A program made the position numbers and the translations under genes. 64,000 bases of DNA from CAUZIZ01 sp965222655 (GTDB taxonomy: Bacteria; Acidobacteriota; UBA6911; RPQK01; JAJDTT01), in the NCBI GenBank assembly GCA_965222655.1, contig CBDCUP010000018.1, forward strand, positions 930,001-994,000, read 5' to 3'. This document shows, piece after piece, positions 16,149 through 24,827 of the stretch (positions within the stretch are counted from its first letter, which is position 1; each line of letters begins with the position of its first letter). A model generated the notes under the pieces. It did no database searches. It had not been told where the DNA came from and saw only the letters and a program-made list of their open reading frames with translations.

Positions 16149-17123
16149 TCACCGGACCCTGATCCCCCTGTAGAATCCGCGAGCCCAGCTGAAAAGGCCC
16201 GCCAGGATAAGCGGCAGATGTGCTAGTGCATTCAGTCCTTGCAGAGGGCTGCTGTAGAACACCCTCCCTACAATCTTGGGAAGCCGAAAGCAGGGTAACA
16301 CAAAGCTGAGAAGGGGAAGGTGGCGGAGCCAGGAGCCGCTGCCACGATACTTCAGCCGATAGAGGCCGCTCCAATATCCAAGCGAATCCAGATGGGTTCG
16401 CACCTCCACCCAGTCCAGGCGGAAATTGTGCTTCAGCGTGGTAGATCCATCGAAATAGAGGCAGTCTGTGAGCCGCTTTGAGAAGGCGAGGTCCTCCGCC
16501 ATGGCCATGCTTTCGTCGAATCCTCCGCTCGATCCGAAATCCCGCCGATGAATGAGGAGATTCGAGCTCGACAGGGCGGCGCGAAAGCCGGAAGGGAGTC
16601 CAGGAAGATAATGGGAAAACTCGATCCAGTGCAGAATTCGACTGACGGCCGTTGGATTGCCGTTGGCGATCGCCGCCGAGACCATCCTGATCTTCGATGA
16701 ACTAGCCAACCTGGAATGAAGTCGTTCCAGCCACTCTGGAGCGACCACGACATCCGCGTCGAGAAAGGCGAAGTAGCGACCCCGCGCTTGGGCTGACCCA
16801 AGATTTCGAGCTGTCCCCGCGTAGGTGCGGGAAGAGAGGGCACGAACAGTGACTTGCGGAAACTGTGTCCGGATCGATTCAGCCGTGCCGTCGCCTGACG
16901 ACTCGACCACCAGGATCTCAAACCGCAGGGAGGTGACCTGCGCGAGGATTGAGTTCAGGGTTCTCCCAACGGTCCCACCGGACCGATAGCAGGGGACGAT
17001 GAAGCTGACCTCAGGGCCCTCCGTCGCTGGATTCGAATGAGCCGACTTCGGGGCAGGTACTTGCTCTTCTGTTGCGAGTGTGGCTGGCGAGGGGCTTATG
17101 AACCCCTCATGACGATCCTCTAT
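16149..17123 (-). CDS. GT2 glycosyltransferase, start codon uncertain
   Basis: GT-A fold family 2 glycosyltransferase, about 325 residues. The N-terminal SFIVPCYRSGG strand, then VVESSGDGTAE, then the metal-binding FLDADVVV (DxD type) identify it. A membrane-associated C-terminus (LPLLSFVLPCFRLPKI, and PLILAGLFSWARG) follows. The frame stays open to an ATG-type codon at 17252, but that would overlap the upstream gene by 133 bp. A perfect Shine-Dalgarno AAGGAGG (17129-17135) sits 5 bases before an in-frame AUA at 17121-17123, and no ATG, GTG or TTG follows in frame before the catalytic domain. Last gene of the minus-strand cluster. Confidence 0.75.
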   Translation of the reverse strand: MEDRHEGFISPSPATLATEEQVPAPKSAHSNPATEGPEVSFIVPCYRSGGTVGRTLNSILAQVTSLRFEILVVESSGDGTAESIRTQFPQVTVRALSSRTYAGTARNLGSAQARGRYFAFLDADVVVAPEWLERLHSRLASSSKIRMVSAAIANGNPTAVSRILHWIEFSHYLPGLPSGFRAALSSSNLLIHRRDFGSSGGFDESMAMAEDLAFSKRLTDCLYFDGSTTLKHNFRLDWVEVRTHLDSLGYWSGLYRLKYRGSGSWLRHLPLLSFVLPCFRLPKIVGRVFYSSPLQGLNALAHLPLILAGLFSWARGFYRGIRVR

Positions 17124-18022
17124 GGCGTCCTCCTTGGAGACAGTCCCTCGCGTACACCCTCGAAAATGGTGCGGACACGACGCCACCGGAAGAGGAGAAT
17201 GTTGTAAAGGAGGCTGGCCGCAAGCGTGGACCAGAAGGAGGCCCACCTCCAAGTCCCGACCTCATGTTTCTTGAAGAAGAGGACGGTGTTGCGCCGGATC
17301 CAGAACGTTTTCTGGAGGGGGCTTTGGCGTGTCGAGTGAGCCCCGCGGTGGAGGGCCTGGGCGAAAGGACAGTAGTAGATCGGATAGCTCATCTGGGCCG
17401 CCCGGTGGAGGAAGTCCACCTCTTCGTGGTACATGAAGAAGGACTCGTCAAAGAGGCCGACCTTTTCAAAGATCTCTCGATGGATCAGCAGGGCACAACC
17501 CAGCAGCAGCTCGACCGGCTTGACCTGGTTCCAGCGGGGTCCGTCCGGAGCCCCCTTTCCCTGATAGGCGCAGAGAACATGACTCCAGTTCAGGCGGCCC
17601 CAGGCGGAGTCGAGACGAGAGCGATCCTCATAACGCAGGATCTTGGGTCCGTAGATTCCGGCGCCCTTCTCTTCCGCAAACTGGACCAGGCGGCAGAGCC
17701 CTTCGGGCTCAACGACGATGTCATTGTTCAAGAGATAAAAGTAGTCCGGAGCCTCGCTTTTGCTGCCACCAGCCTCGGCAGCATTCTGGCTTTCACGGAT
17801 CGCGGCGTTGAGGGCAGCTGCGTAGCCCCGATTCTGATCGAGGGCCAGGACCGGGATCTCAGGGGGGACGAGAGCCAGTGAAGTGTCGCTCGAGGCGTTG
17901 TCCACCACGACTATCTCGAGTGATCCGTAGTGGCTCTGTCTGAGAGCGCCGAGGCTTTCAGCGAGTACCTGCTGGCCGTTCCAGTTGACGCAAACGGCTA
18001 GCACTTTGCGATGAGTTGACAT
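17120..18022 (-). CDS. GT2 glycosyltransferase (rhamnosyltransferase-like)
   Basis: A 300-residue family 2 enzyme with VCVNWNG (about residues 10-16), the nucleotide-binding VVDNASSD (about 34-41) and the metal site LLNNDIVV (about 93-100). The later HRGAHST motif (about 236) is typical of WbbL-like rhamnosyltransferases. A hydrophobic segment near the C-terminus (about 265-285) probably associates with the inner membrane. It transfers a sugar from a nucleotide donor to a lipid-linked glycan; donor not deducible. Its start overlaps the end of the upstream GT2 gene by 25 bp. Confidence 0.85.
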   Translation of the reverse strand: MSTHRKVLAVCVNWNGQQVLAESLGALRQSHYGSLEIVVVDNASSDTSLALVPPEIPVLALDQNRGYAAALNAAIRESQNAAEAGGSKSEAPDYFYLLNNDIVVEPEGLCRLVQFAEEKGAGIYGPKILRYEDRSRLDSAWGRLNWSHVLCAYQGKGAPDGPRWNQVKPVELLLGCALLIHREIFEKVGLFDESFFMYHEEVDFLHRAAQMSYPIYYCPFAQALHRGAHSTRQSPLQKTFWIRRNTVLFFKKHEVGTWRWASFWSTLAASLLYNILLFRWRRVRTIFEGVREGLSPRRTP

Positions 18023-19050
18023 ACCTGGGAAGTCGCCAAAGTTCGTTCAGCCCACACTTTCCTGCGTTTCCGAAGTGCTCGTGGGGTTAGCAGTATTCCT
18101 GCCGCGAGGCCCTTCAGGAAGGCACCGAAGAAACCCGCCTTGAGCAGGTGGAAAAGCGCGCTTCGTGCCCATCCCAGTGCGAGCCAGGGCGTGTTTCGAA
18201 AGAGCTGATAGGTGATCATGAGCTGCCAGCGATTGCGGGTGATCCAGAAGACGCGATTCCGAGAGTAGTAAGTCCGGACTTGCCGCCCCGATTCGATTTT
18301 CTCCTCTGTTGAGGCACCGTTCGCCGTCCAGGTTTCGGCGCCCTTTCCCGGAGCACCGATCGGGTCGCGACTGGAGCGCTCCGGATCGGATGCCGCTTCC
18401 ACATGGTAGACGATAGCCTCCGGTAGGTACAGGCACCGTAGACCGGCGAACTGGGCCCGGAGGCTGAGGTCCACATCCTCAAGGTAGAGGTAGAATCCCT
18501 CGTCGAAGAGACCGATCCGGTCGAACAGGTTTCTACGGTAGAACGCTGCCCCGCCGCTGGCTCCAAGGACTTGATCGGTTTGGGTATAGTGGCTCGCCGG
18601 TTCCCCCATGCCTCGCTTGTGGGGCAGGCCGGCGCGGCCGTAACAATCCCCGGCACTGTCGAGAGTTTCCCGGAGCCGGAAATCGAGCATTCTTGATGCG
18701 AAAAACCAGTAGTCAGGGTAGCGGTCGAAGGCTTTCAACCCGGTCTCTACCCAATGGGGATCCACCTCGGTATCGTTGTTCAAGAGAGCAACAAACTCCG
18801 TCTGGGCGCGCTGGATGCCGAGGTTGACGGCTTTGGCGAACCCGAAGTTCTGCTCCAGGGGGAGGTAGTCCACCTCCGGAAACTCGCTGCTTAACAACTC
18901 AGGCGTTGAATCGGTGGAGCCGTTGTCGACGACCATCACGCCGCAGCTCACCGTCTGAAGCTGTAAGGATTTCAGACAGGTGCGGAGAAGTGGCTCCCCG
19001 TTCCAGGTGGGCACGATGACGGTCAGCTGGTCAGGGCCGTTTTTACTCAT
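17998..19050 (-). CDS. GT2 glycosyltransferase
   Basis: A 350-residue family 2 glycosyltransferase. Visible motifs are VIVPTWNG (about residues 11-18), VVDNGSTD (about 40-47), LLNNDTEVDP (about 92-101) and EDVDLSLRA with YHVEAA downstream (about 192-220). A C-terminal hydrophobic region (about 285-325) suggests membrane contact. It overlaps the downstream gene by 25 bp and the upstream one by 8 bp, indicating translational coupling. Substrate unknown; one of six tandem family members here. Confidence 0.85.
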   Translation of the reverse strand: MSKNGPDQLTVIVPTWNGEPLLRTCLKSLQLQTVSCGVMVVDNGSTDSTPELLSSEFPEVDYLPLEQNFGFAKAVNLGIQRAQTEFVALLNNDTEVDPHWVETGLKAFDRYPDYWFFASRMLDFRLRETLDSAGDCYGRAGLPHKRGMGEPASHYTQTDQVLGASGGAAFYRRNLFDRIGLFDEGFYLYLEDVDLSLRAQFAGLRCLYLPEAIVYHVEAASDPERSSRDPIGAPGKGAETWTANGASTEEKIESGRQVRTYYSRNRVFWITRNRWQLMITYQLFRNTPWLALGWARSALFHLLKAGFFGAFLKGLAAGILLTPRALRKRRKVWAERTLATSQVCQLIAKC

Positions 19051-20044
19051 TTCGCGCCTGCAGAATGCCCCGGTTGTAGTGGTAGGTCATCAGGTCAGGG
19101 TAGTAACGACTCAGGTCCGGCCAGTTCCTCGCTTCGGTGAGTCGGCACAACCAGCTCAGGGTACCCATTTTCAGCCGGGTGAGGCCGGAATAGCGAGGGA
19201 CGCTTTGGACATTCAGAAGGGAGTCCAGCTCGGGATGCATCTGATAGAACCGCCAGGCAGAGGAACCCACCTTTCTTTGCCTCTGCACGAACGACCCCAA
19301 CGAGGTGGGATGGTGGTGATAGGCGATGGCCTCACGCTGAAAAACCAGGTGCATGCCCAGCTGCTGAAGCCGGTGGCCCAGTTCGATATCCTCCCACCCG
19401 TATTCCTGAAAACCTTCATCGAATCCCCCTGCTTCCCAGAAGAAGGACCGGTCAATGGAAAGATTGCTGGTGTAGAAGAAGTTGAATGGGATCTTCTCGG
19501 GATCCTGGATCAGTGAAAAGCCGAACTGCCAACCCTCCTCAACGATATAGCGCATGAAACGGGTTTGCCGATACTCCTTCGGCCAGGGCGTGTAGCCGAT
19601 GACGACCAGCTGCGAGGAACCCGGGTCGATTCGAGGCTTGGTCCGAGCCTTTGCATGTTCTGCCAGAAAGGTCGGTGCCGGAACGGTGTCGTCCCCGAGA
19701 AAAACCAGGAAGTCGCCGCACGCTTTGCGGGATCCCAGATTGCGCGCAGATCCCTGCTTTCGGTTGGCCTGTTGGAAGTAGTGCAGAGGGACCGGATAGT
19801 CCCGTCTCAATCTCTTGACCAGATCCCCCGTTTCATCAGTGGAGCCATCATCCACGACGAGAATCTCGAAAGGAGGCTCTTGAACTAACGGCTGGACGTC
19901 GGCGGCTGCCCTCTCCGGGCGTGCTCGAGATGCGCCCAGCCCAGGTGGACCAGCTGGACACAGAGTCTGGCAGCTCAAGGCGGCGAGAGTCTTCCCGAGA
20001 GCTTGCACTCGATTGTAGGTAGGGATCACGACGCTAAACAGCAC
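19043..20044 (-). CDS. GT2 glycosyltransferase with galactosyltransferase-type C-terminal motif
   Basis: A 333-residue enzyme with VVIPTYNR at the N-terminus, VVDDGSTDE (about residues 63-71), a metal site FLGDDTVP (about 115-122), and the motif EYGWEDIELGHRL (about 215-227). That last motif is characteristic of the C-terminal part of chondroitin polymerase/galactosyltransferase-type enzymes and differs from the NND-type neighbours. An insert of about 25 residues (Pro/Ala-rich, about 33-55) lies between the first two motifs. It overlaps both neighbours by 8-11 bp. Confidence 0.83.
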   Translation of the reverse strand: MLFSVVIPTYNRVQALGKTLAALSCQTLCPAGPPGLGASRARPERAAADVQPLVQEPPFEILVVDDGSTDETGDLVKRLRRDYPVPLHYFQQANRKQGSARNLGSRKACGDFLVFLGDDTVPAPTFLAEHAKARTKPRIDPGSSQLVVIGYTPWPKEYRQTRFMRYIVEEGWQFGFSLIQDPEKIPFNFFYTSNLSIDRSFFWEAGGFDEGFQEYGWEDIELGHRLQQLGMHLVFQREAIAYHHHPTSLGSFVQRQRKVGSSAWRFYQMHPELDSLLNVQSVPRYSGLTRLKMGTLSWLCRLTEARNWPDLSRYYPDLMTYHYNRGILQARNE

Positions 20045-21356
20045 GGCTGACGTATTCTACCAACCGTCGGCAGGCGACTTGAAAGCCCTGTGTTCTCCAG
20101 GAGCCGAAAAACCGCCGGATTCTGCTCTCGGGAGCGGGGGGATGGAGCAGCGCCTGCGCACCCAGCCACTGAAGGGCCTTGAGCTCCGATTCCTGAGTAC
20201 GCACCCTCTCTCGCAGGTCGGCGGGCAGGGTCTTGAGCGAGGCTGCAGAATCGGATAGATCGAAGAGTGCTCCCAGATCGACCATCTCCAGGTACTCCAG
20301 CTCTTCCTTTATATAGAGAGGGTCTTCCACGATCGCCCGAAGGGGATCCCCAAATAGCGCCGTGATTTCGGCGTCGGATCGACGCCGAAGAGCCTTGATC
20401 TGGCGCCGCTTTTCCAGAGTCCGAGGAAGCAATTGGAGCGCATCATCGAGTGCCACAAGATGATTCAGGGCATCAATCAACTGAGCCTGCATAGTGGGGT
20501 CTTCGGCTTTGAGGCGGTGCCTTGCCTGGGACCAGAGGTAGAAGCTTTCCTTTCTCACGCCCGAAGATCGAACTGCACGCTTCAGGGCGAGCAGGATCGC
20601 CAGAGGCAGAACCTTGCGGAAGTTTTCCTCCTCGTAGTTTTTCATTATTGTCAGGAGGGCGTTTCGGTGCATCAGATAACGGGTTTTCTCGCTCGCCTGA
20701 GTCTCGAGGGTTGCGTGGCCGCGGTGATAGACGATCGAATCGGGAGCAAGCGCCACTCCGAATCCAGCGATCCAGAGGCGCCAACCCAGGTCGACATCCT
20801 CGAAGAGGGCAAAAAAGTCAGGATCAAAGCCGCCCAGTTGCAGAAAGACCTCGCGCTCGATCAGCATGGCTCCGCCGCAGGGGAACAGGATCTGTCGCGA
20901 ATCTGATACTTCCTCCAACAGCTTGCCCTGGTCTTTCTGAAGAGCGTAGCCCAGGTACTGCAGCGAGGAGCCGTTGAAGTCCAGCCGGTGCCCCTCCCAG
21001 TCGAGGATTCTCGATGCGACACAGGGCATCTCCGGGCTGATGTGTGTCAAGGCCGCGTCGATCCAGTTGCTGTGAGCGCGCATGTCATTGTTGATGAAGG
21101 CGACATAGCGTCCCTGGGCCTGGTCGGCTCCCAGGTTGCTGGGCTGGGCGAAGCCCTGGTTGAACTGGTTCTCCAGGAGCTGGACCTGGGGGTAGTTTTT
21201 GCGGACGAAGGACGTGGATCCGTCGGAGCTGCCGTTGTCGACCACGATTATTTCCCTGGCCCCAAGTTGCATCAGGGAGGGAAGGAGTCGGGTCAGGTGG
21301 TCCTGACCGTTCCAGTTGACGGTGACGACCGAGACCTCAGAGGCGGATCGGGACAT
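20034..21356 (-). CDS. GT2 glycosyltransferase with long helical C-terminal extension
   Basis: A 440-residue protein. The catalytic part (about residues 1-240) has VTVNWNGQ, VVDNGSSDGS, FINNDMRA and YHRGHATLE, as in rhamnosyltransferase-like enzymes. Residues about 255-440 are mostly helical and charged, longer than the other family 2 genes here. This part may hold the enzyme in a complex or contact the membrane. It overlaps the downstream gene by 11 bp and the upstream gene by 20 bp. Confidence 0.83.
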   Translation of the reverse strand: MSRSASEVSVVTVNWNGQDHLTRLLPSLMQLGAREIIVVDNGSSDGSTSFVRKNYPQVQLLENQFNQGFAQPSNLGADQAQGRYVAFINNDMRAHSNWIDAALTHISPEMPCVASRILDWEGHRLDFNGSSLQYLGYALQKDQGKLLEEVSDSRQILFPCGGAMLIEREVFLQLGGFDPDFFALFEDVDLGWRLWIAGFGVALAPDSIVYHRGHATLETQASEKTRYLMHRNALLTIMKNYEEENFRKVLPLAILLALKRAVRSSGVRKESFYLWSQARHRLKAEDPTMQAQLIDALNHLVALDDALQLLPRTLEKRRQIKALRRRSDAEITALFGDPLRAIVEDPLYIKEELEYLEMVDLGALFDLSDSAASLKTLPADLRERVRTQESELKALQWLGAQALLHPPAPESRIRRFFGSWRTQGFQVACRRLVEYVSRAV

Positions 21357-22302
21357 CGTTCGATTGTATAATAAGGAATTGTAATTCAGCGTCCGTGCGC
21401 TTGCGGCGGTCCTGATTCCACTTTCTCCGTTTTAGAGTGTCCGGCAGCTTCCACAGGTTCCAAAGGAAGTTCCGACACTGATTCCATTTCCGGAGCGGAG
21501 GCTGCCGCCTCTTGATCAGCCCCCACAGCGCGCCTCGCAGGTTTCTGGCTTCGTAGTTCTTGAGCAGAGCTCTCATGTTGTGACGTTCCCCCAGAAGCTC
21601 ACGCCAGCTCATTCCCTGGTGTGCTTTCGTAGAGGCTCCGAAGTGGTGGTAGGCCACGGCGCCGGGAGCCGTGAGCACGCGAAAACCAAGCAGCCAGAAA
21701 CGCCAGCAGAGGTCGACGTCTTCGTGGTACATGAAGAATCCCTCATCGAACCCTCCGGACTCCAGAAAGGCCGAACGTCGGAAAAGCGCCGCTCCGGCCG
21801 AGGCGAAGAGGACCTCCTGGCTGTGGTCGTATTGGCCCTCGTCCTCTTCGAACATGCCCAGGTCCCAGGTGTATCCTAGCTGGTTCATGGCGCCGCCGAC
21901 GCCATTGAGGATAGTCGGCTGGTCATAGAGTCGGAGCTTGGAGGCCACGGCGGCAACAGAAGCGTCTTGTGTCGCCACCTCTAGAAGTGCCTCCAACCAG
22001 CTGGGCTCCAGCCTGAGATCGGTATTGAGGGTAGCCAGGAACTCGGCCTCGGTCTTCTGCGTCGCCAGATTGACTGCACGGGAAAACCCTAGATTCTCCG
22101 GCAGCGAAAGCACTCGGACCCAGGGGAAGTTCTGGCCCACGTAGGAGGCGCTCCCGTCCCCGGAGGCGTTGTCGACCAGGATGGTTTCGAACTCGGTCTC
22201 GCTCTGCTCCCTCAGCGATTCGAGCAACTCGTCCAGGAAAGCCCGGCCGTTATAGTTGATGATGGCCACGCAGACTCGAGGATGTTCTAGCGAGAGGGTC
22301 AC
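21337..22302 (-). CDS. GT2 glycosyltransferase
   Basis: A 321-residue family 2 enzyme. Motifs: AIINYNG (about residues 13-19), LVDNASGDGS (about 41-50), TLNTDLRLEP (about 92-101, NTD instead of the usual NND), and YHHFGAST (about 224-231). GTG start. Downstream overlap of 20 bp with the next gene. About 160 bp of repeat-containing DNA separates it from the methyltransferase gene, so it may begin a new transcription unit or follow by read-through. Confidence 0.83.
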   Translation of the reverse strand: MTLSLEHPRVCVAIINYNGRAFLDELLESLREQSETEFETILVDNASGDGSASYVGQNFPWVRVLSLPENLGFSRAVNLATQKTEAEFLATLNTDLRLEPSWLEALLEVATQDASVAAVASKLRLYDQPTILNGVGGAMNQLGYTWDLGMFEEDEGQYDHSQEVLFASAGAALFRRSAFLESGGFDEGFFMYHEDVDLCWRFWLLGFRVLTAPGAVAYHHFGASTKAHQGMSWRELLGERHNMRALLKNYEARNLRGALWGLIKRRQPPLRKWNQCRNFLWNLWKLPDTLKRRKWNQDRRKRTDAELQFLIIQSNDVPIRL

Positions 22303-22382
22303 GTCTGTGTCCAGTTTGCTTTCGCGTCCAGCTTACGACCTGATAGGCCAGTGCTCACCCGCGTCGTGCCGTTGTGGCAAAA

Positions 22383-22472
22383 TCACTGCTCACTGCTCAC
22401 TGCTCACTGCTCACTACCTCACCACCTCACCACCTCACCACCTCACCACCTCACCACCTCACTACTCACTAC
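22383..22472. repeat. Short tandem repeats after the methyltransferase stop codon
   Basis: Four 7-bp units (CACTGCT) are followed by about six 8-bp units (CACCACCT). On the minus strand this starts within the stop region of the 22462 gene and fills the gap before the next gene. Related TGAGCAG/AGTAGTGA repeats follow two other genes (37395 and 38738). Confidence 0.85.
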
Positions 22473-24516
22473 CCCGCCGCCTCTGCCGAAAGCGACGAAG
22501 GGCCAGTCTCCAGAGCGGAAGGTTCCGCAGTTCCTTCTCGACTCGTGCCAGGTCCTGCTGCAGAAGCTCGATCCATTTCTGCCGTTCATCGATCAGGAAG
22601 TTGACGTCATCGAGAGCCCGATTCTGTTTCTCCCTTTGGTCTCGGAGTCGCTCGTGTAGCTGGAGAAACGAGGGGTCGTCGGCCAGCTGCTCGACCAGCC
22701 CGAATGCCGCCGGTGCGCTGCTCAGTAGAGCTTGAAGCTGTTTTCTGGTCTGGGGGGCCAGGGGTTCCTTGCAGATGAGAAAGACTGTCCGGTAAGCGGG
22801 TTCCGCCTGGTCGAGCGGATAGCAGATGTGGTTGTAGAGCCGGTTGAGCGAGTCGATGGCCAGGTAATCGTTGAGCCCGAAGTAGTGCTGGGTGAGCACT
22901 TGCATCGCCTTCCAGCGGGAAAGCAGGCCGTTGGGAAAACGCAGGACCTCGAATTCCTTTTCCTGTCCGAAAAACCGCTCCACGCTTTCGGCCTCTGGTA
23001 ATCCAAGTTCGCGGTGCTCGTTGAGGAAGGTGGAGGCCTGCATCAGACCTTCACTGAGTTCTTTTTCTGCCTGCCGAACTTGAGGCGAGGCAAAGGGAGC
23101 GCCCAATACGATCCAACGTCGGCTCAGCCGGTCTAGCTCCTTGAGGAAGTCTGAGCGTCTTTCCGGTGGCAGGTGCTCCAGTATGTCCAGTGAAATCAGC
23201 AAGTCGAAGGACTCGTCTGGGAAGGGCTGATCCCAGGCAGTGGCGGGGCGATGTCGGGGATGGTCGCAGTGACGGATATCCGTGGTTTGAACCGGGATCC
23301 TTTCGTCCCCGGGTCCCCCCTGGGAAAAAAAGTCCAGGGAACTTGCAAGGTGACCTCCCTGATCTCCCAGATAACCTCCGACATCGAGGATACTGTCTGG
23401 CCTCAGCGCCTCAGTGATTTGTCCGGCGAGCCGGTAGCGCTGGTACAGATCGAAAGGCAGGCCCAACGCCAGCTCGCTGCCCGACGAGGGCTCCACAGCA
23501 ATCCGGAGATCAGATATCTCTACACCTGAGCCCTGAGGGAATAGTTCGAAGCAGAGGTGGTGTCCCCCGCTGGGAACCAGAACCGGGGGGAGCTGGACGG
23601 GATGCTGGTCAAGTTCGGAGGAAAGGAACAGCTGGTTCAGGACGTGGCTGTTGAGGCGGATGCGCAGCCGGCCGAAGCGCGAAGATGAGACGATCCGGCA
23701 GGAGATGCTCAGACGCAGCGGCCTCTCCCCCGGATTCAGCAGGTAGACCGAGGCGGGAGACTGCTTCAGGAGCCGGCTGCCCTTGAGCAGAGGACCCCAG
23801 CCGTCCCGAGGCACGGCCTGAAGCGGAGTCTCCGCCCTGACGAAATCAGGTGTCCCGGAGAAGTAGTCATGTGCGAAGAGCGCCAGCCCTTCTGAGCTCG
23901 CGGAGTTCTTCGCAGCCGCGACAAACTGGAAGTTGTAGGGTTGTTCCGAGAAGCGGAAGCGAACCTGGAAGTCCAGGCTTTCCAAAATGTCCAGCCAGAA
24001 GGAAGGGGGACGCTCGAACCAGTGGGTCTCTTCCTCTCGAAGAAAAAACAGGGGGTCGGGGGTAGAGCCCACCAGAATTCCGTCCGGTTTCAGAACGCGA
24101 ACGGACTCGCGCAGGCACTCCATCGGATCGAGGACATGCTCGAGGACATCAAACAGCGTTACGAGGTCGGCGCTCCGGGATCGAAAGGGCAGCTGCTGGA
24201 GGTGTCCCTGAACGAGACAGGATCGGGCCGGGGTGTATTGATCAAGCGCATAACTGCTCACGTCCAGACCGAAGCTGGTATATCCGATCTGGCGAGCCGC
24301 ATGGGCCAAATGGCCGTAAGCGCAGCCCAGGTCGACGAGAACGCCTGTCGGTTTGAGCAGTCGCAGGAATTCGAGCCAGGGCTCCCATTCGGGATGATTG
24401 ACTCCATATCCGCTTTCCGGATATCCGCTGGTCTCACCGTGGAAGTAGCCTCGGGAGTAGATTTCCTGGAGTCGTTGGGAGTTGCTCGGGGGTGCCGCTG
24501 GATCTGGGGCCGTCAT
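22462..24516 (-). CDS. Protein with two SAM-methyltransferase domains and C-terminal coiled coil
   Basis: About 684 residues from the ATG at 24516 (an upstream start at 24552 is possible). First methyltransferase domain: VLVDLGCAYGHLAHA (about residues 60-73), then DLVTLFDVLEHVLDP (about 120-134). A beta-rich middle domain (about 235-350) may bind carbohydrate. Second methyltransferase domain: SILDVGGYLGD (about 375-385), then DLLISLDILEHLPPE (about 435-449). A coiled coil ends the chain (about 610-680). Two methylation centres around a beta domain suggest a glycan-modifying or chain-capping enzyme. It is first in the minus-strand cluster. Confidence 0.75.
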   Translation of the reverse strand: MTAPDPAAPPSNSQRLQEIYSRGYFHGETSGYPESGYGVNHPEWEPWLEFLRLLKPTGVLVDLGCAYGHLAHAARQIGYTSFGLDVSSYALDQYTPARSCLVQGHLQQLPFRSRSADLVTLFDVLEHVLDPMECLRESVRVLKPDGILVGSTPDPLFFLREEETHWFERPPSFWLDILESLDFQVRFRFSEQPYNFQFVAAAKNSASSEGLALFAHDYFSGTPDFVRAETPLQAVPRDGWGPLLKGSRLLKQSPASVYLLNPGERPLRLSISCRIVSSSRFGRLRIRLNSHVLNQLFLSSELDQHPVQLPPVLVPSGGHHLCFELFPQGSGVEISDLRIAVEPSSGSELALGLPFDLYQRYRLAGQITEALRPDSILDVGGYLGDQGGHLASSLDFFSQGGPGDERIPVQTTDIRHCDHPRHRPATAWDQPFPDESFDLLISLDILEHLPPERRSDFLKELDRLSRRWIVLGAPFASPQVRQAEKELSEGLMQASTFLNEHRELGLPEAESVERFFGQEKEFEVLRFPNGLLSRWKAMQVLTQHYFGLNDYLAIDSLNRLYNHICYPLDQAEPAYRTVFLICKEPLAPQTRKQLQALLSSAPAAFGLVEQLADDPSFLQLHERLRDQREKQNRALDDVNFLIDERQKWIELLQQDLARVEKELRNLPLWRLALRRFRQRRRGSE

Positions 24517-24827
24517 GGTGATTTGCGATCGGGGTGGTTGCGCCAGCACCATACCATGGAGCTCCTGTTCGGAGCCACTCTCAGGGGTGGCTTCGGGCGC
24601 CCGACATCGTGCTGCGGGGAATCAGGATAGTTGTGATTCCGGAGAAGGAGTTCCAGTAGGATCTAAGAAAACTCGGATCAGAATGCATTTTCTTGTTGCT
24701 TCCCGAGTCGCAGGGTGATGTGGGTCTTTCAAATGGTTAAGCAAACATCGATGAATCTTATATCTTTGGAATCTTGTTTTTGCGAATGTGTTTCAAGTTG
24801 TTCAACAGTATTAAGGAGGATTTGCAG

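Noticed and set aside
22383..22472. CRISPR-like array
   Set aside because: Units of 7-8 bp follow one another without spacers; it is a simple tandem repeat. No CRISPR array or cas gene was seen in the window.
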